This document shows positions 45,801 to 61,354 of a stretch of DNA of 64,000 nucleotides, piece by piece (the stretch's first letter is position 1; the number at the start of each line of letters is the position of its first letter). The stretch is from Atopsyche davidsoni (taxonomy: Eukaryota; Arthropoda; Insecta; Trichoptera; Hydrobiosidae), in NCBI GenBank assembly GCA_022113835.1, contig JAILWY010000002.1, positions 4,814,501 to 4,878,500 on the forward strand, read 5' to 3'. The position numbers and the translations under genes were made by a program. Below the pieces are notes generated by a model that saw only the letters and a program-made list of their open reading frames with translations, was not told where the DNA came from and did not search any database.

Positions 45801-48800
45801 CCTAGCACCAGCAATAGTAGATGTTATAAATATTGTATAAAAATTGGGTGTTAATATTTTTGCTATCTAAAAGATGCTCAAGGTTATTGATTTTTTATTC
45901 AATATAATTGTATGATACGAAAAACAAGCTATTTTATCCACGGTACTCGGTAATGGTATATAAATTTTAATTCCTCACATGTTTTGATGTCTTGTTTTAC
46001 ACAATTTTTCTTATTGTTGGTTGGCCATATCTATGATTCCCTAGTAAACTAAGGTAGATATACGTTACTATAAATAATCATGGCCTTTCTAGGGTTATAT
46101 TTTATCTTTAGCTCCTGTGCAAACGAAGGGCTGAGAAATACACGCTAGCAAGTTTTATTAAATTTAGAAGTTCATAAGAAACAGTCTCATGAATATGTCA
46201 GTTAATTATGTCATGTGTTTTAGTCATGAAATACATTTATAAAATACTCTTTAGCCGACCCCAGCATGCCTTTTGGTTGGTTGTAGCATGCTTTTAGTAA
46301 ATATTTTTAAGAGATCTCAATTGAAAATATTTGTTTGATGTGTGCTCAACGCTCTCCGTTTGCACAGGCATTTAATCTAATTCCTCACGTTCCGTCGTGA
46401 TCTTATTGTCCTCACTATTTATAAGTCGCCATTTCAAGGCCACATTTTCGTAAGCTGCATTGTGGTCTGATAATCTTAATGAGGCTTAATAATTTTATTT
46501 TGGGTGGTTTGTGGTGCAGTGTGCGATGAAACATACAGCAGAGGGGAACTTTTTTTTTCATATAAAGTAAGGTATTGTGGCTTTCGGAAACTAAAGTATT
46601 TTTTTTCTTGAAAAATTAATGGGGTGTGCTTTACGCTCGTATAGAAAAACACATGTTGGCATGTTTTTACTCAATGAAGAAAGTTAGGTATATTTTAAAT
46701 TTTCTTTACAAAATTTTAATACATGCTTTCTATCGTGTGCTGGTGTTTTTTGGTTAGTTATTTTTATAAATTGTCTTATAACTTGAGCTGTACTGGAGCA
46801 TGTCAATAATTGATGATCGATTAATGAGAAGGCTGTATTCTCATTTTTACTCATACACTATATCGTAAAGATCATCTATCTTCATCATCTGCTGTATGTA
46901 GGTAGTGTGATAAGAAGACTATCAGTCTACTAGACGGCAGCAATGTTTAACACTCATGATACTTACTACCATTCTTCTGCATATCTTTTTGTGATACATC
47001 ATATTCGTGTTGGATTTTGTGTTCATTTTAAAAAATATGGAGTAATTGACACCTCTGGTGCTGCCTCAGGCTTATGGTATAACTTAATGCGTTTTTTAAT
47101 ATTCCAAAAATCGTTGAACAAATTTATAATCAAAAGCAATACATCTTTTTAATAAATTAATCATTAATAACCGGAAAAATGCAATTTACCTTCTAAGACT
47201 GCAATTGATATGCTAGATGAAATATATACGACTCTCTAGTATTAAAATCAGAAATCTCCATTTTAAGATTTTAAAAAAGTATAGTTTTCACTGAAGTGTT
47301 TGTTTTAAATATTTAAAATATGTATGAGTAAAATGTCACAAATGTAATGTTTTATTTTTTAAATATAACATTATTCTCTTTGAATAAAAATAAAATAAAC
47401 AAACAAACACTTTAGGTGGTTTTTTTAACGCAGGGCTCTAGAAAACTTTACAGCCAACAATCGGATCACTTTTTTTTACTAAATGTAGCTTCTGGTTTTG
47501 AGATCGGTGATCATGAATCCTCCACATTTTTGATAATCATATTATAAATATATTTTTTATGCATAATATTCAGACGTTTGTGCGTTTGTTGTAGAATGTT
47601 TAACTGTCTGACTTTGTGTAAAAATTTTCTGGCAGGCTTCCATTTTTCTGTTCATGTCAAGTCCACAATAATAGCAATACTGAAGGACTGGCATGCCCAG
47701 AACCAGGCGTAACAGTGTTAGTTAGTCGCGCTAGCTGTTAGGTATACAGAATAACGAAGCAATGATCTTGTGTGAACCCAGGATGCATAGATTGTGAGAA
47801 AGCACAGAAACATTCATGATGGTGACACGGGAGGTCATGACGAGATCTCTTCTCCGCAAAACACGCAACCACAACATAAAATCATATTTTTTAAGGAATA
47901 AATATTTTCATATGAATAGTCTCGGGTTCTCTCTTCCACTACGTGGAGCTGCATTCAGTTTGGCGTTTGTCACTGGGCCATATCTGTAATATATATATTT
48001 TTTATTAAAACTTACCTCCCAAGCAAATAATTAAACCTGTCAAATATGTAGCACAGGTTAAATACAAAGCTATTATCGATTTAAATCAAATTATTCAAAA
48101 TAGTTTGTTGATAAAACTTCCATTCTTTCAAATTGATTAGACATTATCTAACCAATTGTTGAAATTTCCACAATGTATTCAACAGCTCGGTAATCATTGT
48201 TACCTTAAATCAATCATTCAGAACTAGGGTGTATATTTGTTCTGAATCACTTTGTGTAATGTGTAATATTCAACCTGTTATCAATTTTTCTCTAGATCAG
48301 TTTGAATGCTTTATGGGAGTACAAAGAGTGTTCATCGATTTGTTACATTACTAAGTACTAATTAGAACCAAAAGCCACGCTTTCGGTAAAATAATGTAAA
48401 ATCTTAGTTTATAAGTAATTTATGTATTGTTGGAGATATCTATGTTTTCATTGCTATGGGTAAAATTCTGCAATCGAATGGTCATGAAATCTCTACTCAA
48501 TATCTTTACTCATTGTCTGACAACAGTCAAAGATGACGTTTACATTTTCCATCACAGGTGAGACATTGCTGCACAGTGGGTCCAATCTGAATTTCTCAAC
48601 TGCATTTCTTGTTTTCAAGGCCATTAGAAAATATTCAATTGAGCTATAAGCTACCTCCACTCTTGTCAATCGAATGCTCAACATTCCCGGTCAGAGGTCT
48701 TCACTACAGCATTGTGTGCTTTCTCAGTTCCATTGAAATAAGGGACTGGTTATAAAACTTGAGTTTTGTTCGCGCTGAGGCAAAGTCACGTCTAGTAAGT

Positions 48801-49689
48801 GGATTTTGTTTGCTCATATTCATTTCCTCTTTTTATTATTTAAAATCAGTTTCAAACCGATTTATTAAGGTAATTTAAAAAAATATAAGCGTCTAAATAA
48901 TATTAGACCGTTAATGGAAAGAGCAAATAACTTAATTTTATAGTTAAAGGAATTATAAAATTATTCTTTGATAAGTTTGATAAGAAGTTCTTGTGAAGGT
49001 ATAATTTTCTTACAGAAAAGAAATTTGCTAAACGCTCTTTGCGAGGTGGAGTAAATAAGCCGTTTCCAATAGATTGGGGATTCCCTTGATGAGTTTGACG
49101 TGTATTCAACAATCTACAATGTAATATTTTTGATTGATGGTTTTAACATATTTTAAAAATTTCCTAGCCTTTTGATATTTTGTATGTTTTATATGTGCTT
49201 GAATATTTTTATTTAATCTTTTGTGATTTCTATGGATTTTTTTTGTTCAATGTTTTTAGTGATAGTAAATATAAGATATTACTGCTTTGTTTATTTGAAG
49301 ACTTATTACTTCTTCAATCTTTTTAGCAAATTCCGTGATTATATAAAATCAAGCTTATTTATTTATTAATAAATGTTTAATCTCTCGATTCATCCGGAGA
49401 TGTTTCTAGAAATATCCTTTAACCCTTTATCTGACCACCTCCGCACATTAATAGGCAAAAATAATGTGTGGGTGTTGAATAAGCTAAGTCTATTTACTGG
49501 CTTGTGAAATAGTTGTATATTGAGCACTCCAATAAAATGTACGAGTATTGACTGGTCATGTGTTCACAAGCCAATAAAATATACTTACGTTAATCAAATC
49601 TGATAATCTAATAAATGCACATGAGTTGCTTGTCCATATACATTATGAGCTAATGAAACGAGCATTTTTTGATTAGTTCATTATGATTA

Positions 49690-49855
49690 TCATGCCTGAT
49701 TCGCTGATAGTGTATCCTCTGCAGCCTTGTCTGCAGATGACTTTGAAACAGTCCTGGTGTTTGTAATTTTCGGAGAAGAGAGCATGCTAGCGAGATCATA
49801 AACGTTAAGCACTCGAGGTTGTGAAAAATCAAAAAATAAATAATATTTATAATCA
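49690..49855 (-). other. Orphan terminal-exon-like open frame (minus strand)
   Basis: Acceptor TTATTTAACAG is followed by an open frame including QPRVLNVYDLASMLSSPKI and SKSSADKAAEDTLSANQA, then TGA. The polar, Ala/Ser-rich end looks coding. Its entry phase matches the exit phase of the candidate exon at 51388-51540, so the two could belong to one transcript. No family is recognised. Confidence 0.28.
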
Positions 49856-51383
49856 CTGTTAAATAAGCCCAGTTTGATGTATTTGTAAATATTTGGTTTT
49901 ATTGAATTTGTCTCTATTTTTACAAGAAGTTGGGCTGCATTTGAACTAAGGTTTTGAGTAATTAATGCTTTTATTCGTAAAATGGACATATATTTTTTCT
50001 TCCAACACTTATAACAAAAGTGATGGAATTTTTAAAATAAAAGCTATTAAATTATTTTAGGTAATCTATTTACTATCCCATCACCCTTGAAACCATAAAA
50101 GTTCTAGATCTTTCAAGTATCCTCTTTCAGTATCATATTCAATTAATTAAGCAGTCTTCATTTTTAACACAACATATTGCAATAATTAGCATTTTAATTA
50201 AAAACATTTTCATTTGGAAAATTCAAGTCAATAATCCCTACAAATTTAAACGTATAGGTATGATTAATCATTGAACTAGGAAATTTATGTTAAAATAGAA
50301 AGTTATACTAGAAAATCCTATATAACATTTTTTTAAAATAAACTTGCTGTAGCTCAAAATAGGCTTGCCTACAACTAAAATCCTGTAACCAATAAAATCC
50401 CAAGTGTTTACTTGTGTGTAAATTAAATCATGCAATTTTTCAAAAGCAATACTTTCCATTAACTCACCTCTTGTAAAAGAATAGGCAATTTTTGTGATAT
50501 GTTTTTGATTTCATAATACTATACTGTAACTTAAGGTTCAAATTGCCTTGCATTTTAATCCATCCTAGTAATATTCTTTAAGTGCTGACGTGTTTGTAAT
50601 TTTCTTTGTGAACCTTGAGCGCTTATATTTCGGTGCCGGAAAGAGAAAAAGTGACTTGTGCAATAAAATGGCATTTGAAAATAATTATTCCACAATTTTA
50701 TTTTAAATCAAGCAATGTTGAAGTCGATTTCTCTTTCCAGGGCCTATATGATTATTTCACAAATTATTAATTTTTGAAAATTTCATGTTATGTCATACAG
50801 AACAATAAAAAATACATAAGTATTCAACTTTTTATTTTAAAAATATATTTACATCATAGACTTATGAACTAAAACCGGTATTGAGGTATTATAGGAGGTA
50901 CGAATTGGAAAAAAAATATTTTGCATCTTGTCTACATTAAATCCATAGTATCCAACCATACAATATTATTTTATTTTGAACTAAAACTGGATGCAATAGA
51001 TTTACAAGTTTCATTGATATTGAATAAAATTCAGTAATTATTTTTTACAACAATATTATAATTATATTTGTCTAATAAAAGCGTGGGCCAAGACTTTATT
51101 GGAATCGTCAAGCTACCGTATCGCAACTGCTAATACATTGTATTAATATAACTTTTTATAAAGAACTCAAGAAATTATAATTTATTGGCACCAGTCACAT
51201 TCTTACAAATTCTATGTAATAGAGATATTCTAGGTAAGCTGAGGTTCGGTTTTTAGTCTAGTTTTTTTATTTTATAACTATACAACCTTCATGCATGAAC
51301 ACCTATAAAAATAATTAAAATAATTGAGTATGGTGTCAATAAACCATGGTGACTCTATATAACATCAATATGGTCTCACACTT

Positions 51384-51540
51384 TTACAATGTAATGATAA
51401 TATTAGTAGGCGAAGAGAGTAGTGCATTCTCCTCGTTAGGCTCTGTACTTATACAACATGTAGCAGAGATTGTGCAATGATCTAATGACACAAGATCTTT
51501 GCTGACGCTGCGCGCCTCCGATGTAGTCTCAAGTTCACAA
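51384..51540 (-). other. Orphan exon-like open frame downstream of RAD51
   Basis: Acceptor CATTTTTATAG is followed by 51 open codons (CELETTSEARSVSKDLVSLD... ) that are clearly richer in GC than their surroundings. The frame ends in TAA, or is spliced out at a GTAAAA donor just before it (51387-51386). The first base completes a codon from an upstream exon that I could not find in the 630 bases before RAD51. It might belong to a gene that contains RAD51 in an intron, or to a noncoding RNA. Confidence 0.28.
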
Positions 51541-52174
51541 CTATAAAAATGTTGAAAGGCACTTGCGCTTTAGTCAATTATATATATAATAAATAATTAT
51601 TGTGCCTATCCACATTGCATAGATTATTACAAGCTAAACAAAATCTTACGAGATTATATCAACATATTTTGTTCATTATTATTGTGCACAGTTTACTTAA
51701 AATAATCCGCATTGAATACCACATGAATGGTGAAAAATAACAATACACATGTTTAATAAGATCAAGCTCAGTTTCATTTCAGGATAAGATTATTTACTAT
51801 AAGTATTTGAGATAAATTATTATTCATTTTCTCTAATGCGAAATACATTTTTATTTTAAAATTCAAACTTATAGTAAAAACCCTTTTTATTTTTAATATT
51901 TTAAATATACATATAATATAAATATATAAATATTTTATTTTTGTCACAAAATATTTTTGTAAAAACGATTCATGTAACAAAATATACCCAGTTACTCTTT
52001 TACAGGTGTTACAATAGTTTAAAAAATGAGGATAAGTATATAATCACATTATTGGTAGATTAATATAGTGATTTTTTTTCAGCCTTAAATAAGTAACATT
52101 AATTATGTGTGAATAGTTACCCAAAGTTTTAAGTGAATAGTCAACACAACCCATTTCAAGGTCATTGAGTTAAA
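51541..52174. other. AT-rich DNA with the RAD51 3' UTR
   Basis: No coding exon is seen. It should carry the RAD51 3' UTR. A minus-strand frame at 51774-51980 is low-complexity and rejected. Confidence 0.5.
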
Positions 52175-55253
<3,079 letters not shown>

Positions 55254-56016
55254 TGTTATAGAACAAAACTACTTATTGACTTGTCGAAACCTGAAAGTAA
55301 TAGAAAATTTTTAGTAAATGTCAAATATTCCCTCCGTCAGTATTGCTTGACAGTGTTGCCCGATAATAAGCCAATGTAACTAACGACGGCCATAGATAAT
55401 CTAAAGGTGGATGTACAACGCTCCACTGAAAATATTTCTTACTATAAAAAACCATTTGATTATACCGGCTACTATAATCAAATGAATTATTATTATTGCA
55501 TATTTTTATAATTAGTCTTTTCACAAAAAAAATATTTATTCTAATCCAATGTTAATAGTGACTTTAAAACTTATTATATCAGAGTAAAATACGTTTAAAA
55601 TAAATTTCAAATAATCAGACAACACACTGCTACTTTTAAAATTGCATTAATGTAGGTACATATCTATTTAGTAACTGCGTGGATTATCATCATAATTGTA
55701 TATAAATAAATGCTTTTTAATAAATAAATAACAAATAATATTTTAAAAATTTATGAAATGGGAAAAAAAATTAATTCTATCTTATGAATTTTTATATAAA
55801 AAAATTCGAAATTGCAAACAAAACTGACAAGTCTGTGATTTGGCAACACTTTTAAAATTTGAAAACAACGAAAAACAGAGCAGTCCTATTTACCCCGACT
55901 AGCCAAACTTTTACTAATTTTTCATTTTATTTACAATACTGTATCAGTAGTGTAAAACATCGATAAAATTAATAAGACTATACCTATTTTGATTTAATTT
56001 CCTTATTTTCCACAAA
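55254..56016. promoter_or_regulatory. Divergent intergenic region between RAD51 and VRK1
   Basis: The two start codons are 763 bp apart and face away from each other. Both genes serve cycling and germline cells, so shared control is plausible but not shown. No named motif could be assigned by eye. Confidence 0.55.
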
Positions 56017-59000
56017 ATGTCATCTAAACCCAAGGCCGCGAAAAAAGCCGCAGCACCACGAAAAAAGGGTGCAAATGGATATAAACTCCCAGACCCAATA
56101 CCAAACGGTGAAGTCCTACAGGACATGACTAAAAAAAAGTGGAGGATCGGCCCTTCTATTGGTGTTGGGGGCTTTGGTGAAATCTACTCTGCTTGCGAGC
56201 ACGAATCAACCTCCAAAAAAACCACACAGTATCCTTATGTCATTAAAATTGTGAGTAAAATGGCAATATTCTACAGAATTTCATCAATTAATCACATTAG
56301 TTATATTTGGTTTATTTTCTTTTTAAGTGTTTTCAAAAACACAAATAACTTAACCTATAAATTATTTGTATTTTTCTATTGTGTATGAATCTAAACATAT
56401 AGAAGTGTTTTTTGTCGATTAAGACACGAAATTCTTTGGTTTTAATTACTCATGCCTTAATTTAACATAAACCTCGTGAATATTGTCAGCAACAGCACTT
56501 ATACGGTGCAGTTTTGTACAACATAATAGCTTTATTTTTGCTCGTATAGTTTTTCTAATTGGTAAAGTTCATTTTCTAGTATTTTGAAGTACTAATATTC
56601 TTTAGAGTATTCACAAAAAAATATGTCTACAACATGTAATGATAGTTATCGCTAGCACCCAATTTCATTTTGACACATAAGATTTAAAGGTTTAAAAATG
56701 CCGTTTTCTTTCAGGAACCACATGGAAACGGACCCTTATTTGTGGAAATGCATTTCTACATGAGGAATGCTAAAAAAGATGATGGTAGGTTCATTGTGTA
56801 AATATTAACACCATTTAAACTTATAAATTCACATTATTAAAATAACCATTATATCTGTCTCTCTGTTAAAGGTGGCACCATAATTTTTATGAATAATTAA
56901 TAAATAATCATTTTCCAGGAAGTTCAATGTTAACCATGTGTCTCTGCTGCTTATATTTCCAAAATTAATTGTATTTATTATTCTCAAAAGTTTTCCATGG
57001 CTGTATTTTTCAGTGGAAGAATTTAAGAAGACCAACAAAGTTCCCACGTTGGGCATGCCACTTTATATTGGCTCCGGTTCTCACGAGTGTAATGGAGAGA
57101 AGTACCGCTTTGTGGTGATGGAGAGGTTCGGCAAGGACTTGTGGTATCGCTTCCTGGAGAGTGGACGGCTGTTCCCCACGCACACCGTCTTCAGGATCGC
57201 AATTCAGATGGTATTATAATCTTAAATTAAACATCTCCATTATAAGGTTGATACAATCCACCCATTTAACATTGTGAATTAGATTCGAATATTGAGTTAC
57301 CGTTGCATATGTATAAATTTGATTATTTAATTTAGTTTTATAGAATAATCACAATAATATTTAGGGCTATAATCTTAATTTGATAAACAAAAATTTATTT
57401 TGTTTTTTTTTTTAATTTTCAGTTGGATGTCTTACAATACATTCATTCTAGAACGTACGTCCATGCTGACATCAAAGGTGGCAATATTTTGTTTGGTATG
57501 ACCAAAGCCACAGAGAACCAGGCGTACCTGGTGGACTTTGGCCTAGCGTCCCACTACACCATAAAAGAGTACAAGTTTGACCCAAAGAAAGCTCACAACG
57601 GCACAATTGAATACACTAGCAGGGACGCTCATAACGGAGGTAGCCCACAAACTATTTATGTTTTATAAAATACAGTAAAACCTTGATATAATGGACCTGG
57701 AGTTTGGATATAACGGACAAAAAATCCAGTATATTCGCATAAATTCTTGATAAGTGGGACATTATTTATCTATATATATATAAAACACAAAAGATGTTTG
57801 TGTGTTCGTCATAGGCTTTGAAACCATCCAACCGGTGTACTCCAAACCGGTTTCATTTGAAAGGGAATAATACGAAGAATCTTTTTGACTATTAAAACAA
57901 TGCATTTAATACATTCGGTCTATTAATTAAGTCGATTTTCGACATTTTCCATACAAAAATTTTCAACATTTGTAAAGTCGAGATCGTTCCTCGCAAAAAT
58001 TTTGAAAAAAGAACATTTTGAAGATCGCGCATAAAACAAAATCACTATCTGTCATTCACAACAGAGAGTTTTATCATAGTGAGTTTGTCTGTTTTTATAT
58101 GGGAAAAAAAAAATTAAATAAAAATATTCATATTACAAGTTTCATCTACGGACTACTATGCATATCGCATTATGATAAGAGCCTATCAATCCAATCACAT
58201 TTTAAAAGGCGGTGCGGTTGCCTTTCTCCACGATCCCAATAATCCAGGCCTGATAACCCTCTTGCTTCTCGATGTCCTTACAGTACGCGGCTGCCTGTTC
58301 ACGGGGCAGACAGATAAGCAAACCGCCTGACGTTTCTGTTGAGTGGCCTTGCAACAATTGGAACATGTTTCCGCACGCCTTGGCTACAGCAGCCATCTTG
58401 GCGATAACGGGCAGATTGTGGATAACCAAAGACCCCTCATTTTTCTGATGCGAAGCGAGGTTTTGAGCATGGCCCAAGAGGCCAAATCCCGTGATATCGG
58501 TAGAACCGTGCGCATTGTACTTGTGCATGAGACGCGATGCAATACGGTTGAGACGGCTCATGGAGTCCATGGCGCGATGGTAGGCTTTGCGAACATCCTC
58601 CTTCGAGACCACCAGTTTGATGCGATTCCACCTCTCCGGTTGGTCTAACCACTGGTGAGCGTTGACGGCGACCTGCGTTCCCAGAGGCTTCGTGAGAACG
58701 AGAACGTCACCCATTACGGCGTTATCGGGCACGATGTACTCGTTGGGTTGACACATGGTGGAGGCCACCCCGCCGATGGTGCACCAGGGGTTCACGACCG
58801 TCTGACCGCCGGTCACGGAAGTGCCGGCTTCGAGCGCGGAATCCTTAAAAACCGCGCATGATCAGCGGAATGACGACATCGCGTTCCTTCTCCGTCATCT
58901 TGGTGGACACGCCGAGCAACATGAGTATGTTGTAACATTCGGTGACTCCCATGACGTATAGATCGCTCAGAACGTTAGCGGAGGCGATCTTCCCCATCAT

Positions 59001-61354
59001 GTAAGGGTCGTCCACGAGTGGATAGAAAAACTCAGTGGTCTGGACGAGGCACAGTCCGCCGTGGCGCAGGGGTGTGACGTAGCAGTCGAGGCCGATGCCG
59101 ATGCGCGGAATCGCCATGTGCATGAAGTGAGAGTGCTCGTGTTCCTGCGAACTGTAGTCTTGCTACAGCGACTCCACGAGCTTCCCCAGCACTTCCTGCG
59201 GCACCTTGCAGCCGCGGCCCTTCAGGTCCGCGAACCACGTCAGGCGAAAGCCGGCCTCCAGATCGTGAGCGAGCGGATCGAACGGGCGCCGCAGAGCGAG
59301 AGCATTTCGGTCTGCTGAATTCTTGGTTTCAGTATTCACAAATGATATCCAACTGTTCAATCCAATCTTGCTGTTTATTAAGAACGTGTTTATTTTACTG
59401 AAAAAAAAAATGTCGAAGAACGAGGAGCACAGCTACAATAATTTTGCGAAAACATTGCTGTATAATGAAGTTCCAAAATAGAGTCAACTATCCAATAGTG
59501 GAATGCCACCACACATCATAACTTTAAAAGTTGGTTCACCATAGATGCTCATTCGCAACTTAGATCCACCTAAATTGTGCAACGGAACAAGACTTGCTGT
59601 TAAAAAACTATCGCCACGTAGTTAATCGAAGCCACAATCAAAATCAAAGCCGAAAAATCTTTGTTTACACACCTACCGAAAACACTCAATATATTGTTTA
59701 TCCGCTAGCATTAACATAAAAAAGTTAACAAAAAACAAAATTTCCTTTTTTCGAACACATAAAATAAATGTGTTTATTTTTTTAGCTTAGTAGAACACGC
59801 CGGGTATCCGCTAGTTCTAACTAAAATTGTGTGTTTGGGTAATTTCGTAAATTTAAAATCAATATTATTTCAATTTTCAGTCTAGGCAGAGATAATATTG
59901 ACCGTTCTAAACAGGAGGTAGAATAATAATGACTTTACTTATTTTAATGTTAATATGCTTTATCTTGTATGGAATAACAATATATTTAAAAAAAATTGGT
60001 GTCCAAAATTCTCAATAGTTTAATCATCCAATTAAAATTTTAATTGTTTTGTCTTAGACTCTTAATTTTCTTATGTATAGTCTTTTACTAAACAAGGTCT
60101 TTTCTTTTTTATGTGTTTGAAAGATCCATTTGCACAACTGTAAGAGGCACACACTCACAAGCACTTATTTGTTTCGCATAACAAAATTAATCAATATGCC
60201 ATTTTTTCACAATACTAATAAAATAAATTATTGAATAAAATAGATATATCGAAAAAATACAATAATAAGACTTAATGATGGTTTCTTGGTTTTAGTTCCA
60301 ACACGACGCGGTGATATGGAGATTTTAGGGTACAATCTGGTGCAGTGGCTGGCAGGGTCCCTGCCTTGGGAGGCGGACCTCAAAAGCCCTGTGGGGGTGC
60401 AGGGTCAGAAGGATAAAGCCATGCAGGATGTGCCAGCTTTCCTCAGGAAGACCTTCCTCAAGTCAGCACCTCCAAGTTAGTCCAAATGTCCTCTACTCTT
60501 ACTGATTATTCTGCTTGATTGTTGTAAATGTATTAAAAACCTACTCAAAAACATTTTCATATTTATTATATTTACACTAAGATCACAAAGCATTTTTTTT
60601 GAGAATGCATTTATATTGTTTTAACTAATTGTTCCCAGGTGCCCTCACTTCTTACATGCAGTACGTCAGCAAAATGGAGTACAATGATGCCCCAGACTAC
60701 AAAAAATGTAGACAAATGTTCGAAACCGGACTCAAGAGCCTCGGGTACTCCAACAACTGCCTGCTGGAATTCACTCCCTCGAAGGGTGGAAAGTCGCCAA
60801 AGCAAAAGAGCCTAGTCGATGAATATTGTGATAGTTCTGATATCGACAGCCCGGTGCCAATTAAAAAGACCAAACCGAATAAAAATCAAAAAGTAGCAAA
60901 AGGCAAAAAGATTACAACAAAAGTAGCATCTACATTAAAAGTACCCGACACATCCAGCGAAACAATCATCAAAACAACCCCAAAACTGAAACTCACTCAG
61001 AGCTCCATCGCTACGCAGACATCCATCGAGCGACCTAAGGTAAATAAAATCGACACCCCTTGTGACAATCTGCCTCAGAGAACAAGGAGAAATGCTGCTA
61101 CTAAGAAATATCACGATCTCAGTGGATCCAGTGTGGATTTCATTGATAACTCGTTAACGGAAGCCACGCCCAAGAAAGCTACCAAAAGAAAACATACGAA
61201 GAAAGTTGAAATCCAGTATGCGTCTGACGAAGAAGTGATGATTCAAACAACAATTAAAAAGAAAGGTGCCACTACTGAACCCACAGTGAAAAGTTGGAGA
61301 AATTCTCCAGCGATTGTCAATGGAAAACCTGTAAAAGTAAAGACTGAATTTTAA
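56017..61354 (+). CDS. VRK1: VRK-family Ser/Thr kinase (VRK1 / NHK-1, ballchen)
   Basis: Nuclear kinase; known relatives phosphorylate BAF and histone H2A and are needed for meiotic and mitotic chromosome organisation. Six exons plus a long last exon join in frame to give 537 aa: 56017-56250, 56715-56784, 57014-57210, 57423-57639, 60296-60475, 60639-61354. Motifs: glycine loop [10 protein letters not shown], Lys in YPYVIKI, the VRK-type catalytic loop [17 protein letters not shown], and the substrate lobe [20 protein letters not shown]. After the kinase domain (about residue 335) comes a basic, disordered tail with likely nuclear signals (KRKHTKK). No C-terminal membrane segment, so it is the VRK1 type rather than VRK2. 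The fourth intron is 2.66 kb and holds a Helitron. Confidence 0.95.
57672..57735 (+). mobile_element. Fragment resembling a pogo/Tigger terminal repeat
   Basis: The string starting CAGTAAAACCTTGATATAAT, followed by a second GGATATAACGGAC, resembles the terminal repeat of pogo/Tigger elements. I found no matching right end. The Helitron begins a few tens of bases later, so it may have inserted next to, or deleted, the rest. Confidence 0.45.
58202..59340 (-). pseudogene. SEPHS1: Intronless selenophosphate synthetase 1 pseudogene (SEPHS1/SelD)
   Basis: The parent enzyme (SPS1, SelD family) is an ATP-using kinase-like protein. The copy begins at [19 protein letters not shown] near the family N-terminus and keeps the glycine-rich loop as [11 protein letters not shown], where Arg replaces Sec/Cys. 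It runs without introns to GNRTAF, then ends; the usual last 30-40 residues are missing. Two lesions are visible: an in-frame TAG at 59163-59165, where Gln is expected, and a one-base insertion in the A run at 58847-58851, which moves the frame. Several conserved positions also look altered (for example TECYN where TECDN is usual). The copy is GC-richer than the surrounding intron. The absence of introns suggests an RNA-derived copy; its truncated 3' end would also fit capture by the Helitron. Confidence 0.92.
59410..59622 (+). pseudogene. Helitron helicase remnant
   Basis: 59410-59481 reads [19 protein letters not shown] then a stop. 59500-59610 reads [13 protein letters not shown], a stop, and [17 protein letters not shown]. 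Both match the Pif1-like helicase C-terminal region of Helitron RepHel proteins, with the part between them deleted. At least two stops and the deletion make it non-functional. It supports the Helitron call independently of the ends. Confidence 0.88.
59815..60295. other. Right part of VRK1 intron
   Basis: Plain AT-rich intron sequence between the Helitron end and the fifth VRK1 exon. Nothing else was recognised. Confidence 0.6.

Larger units (their letters stand above)
42804..51383. other. 8.6 kb gene-poor region between SIRT2 and RAD51
   Basis: SIRT2 and RAD51 converge on this region. It is AT-rich, with no recognisable protein family, tRNA or transposon ends. Three minus-strand patches look like coding exons (45620-45800, 49690-49855 and, just beyond, 51384-51540) and are listed apart. 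A tRNA B-box-like string near 44305 has no matching A-box. A base-composition change near 43080-43160 could mark a promoter but is not supported by any gene. Confidence 0.5.
57769..59814 (+). mobile_element. Non-autonomous Helitron in a VRK1 intron, carrying a gene copy
   Basis: The left end is A|TCTATATATATATAAAA, the usual Helitron 5' form, and the right end is a GC-rich stretch closing in CCGCTAG|T. The A/T flanks fit Helitron insertion between A and T. There is no target duplication or terminal inverted repeat, as expected. Inside, on the plus strand, is a relic of Helitron helicase (59410-59622). On the minus strand is a decayed selenophosphate synthetase copy (58202-59340). Total 2,046 bp, inserted in the plus orientation of VRK1. 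Confidence 0.8.

Noticed and set aside
46943..47152. A 69-codon plus-strand open frame.
   Set aside because: Composition and lack of splice context suggest chance; no family is recognised.
48493..48684. A 63-codon minus-strand open frame.
   Set aside because: No acceptor or donor fits and the sequence resembles no family; kept out as chance.
58343..58861. Plus-strand frames inside the SPS1 copy.
   Set aside because: They are antisense to the SPS1 coding match and have no family resemblance.
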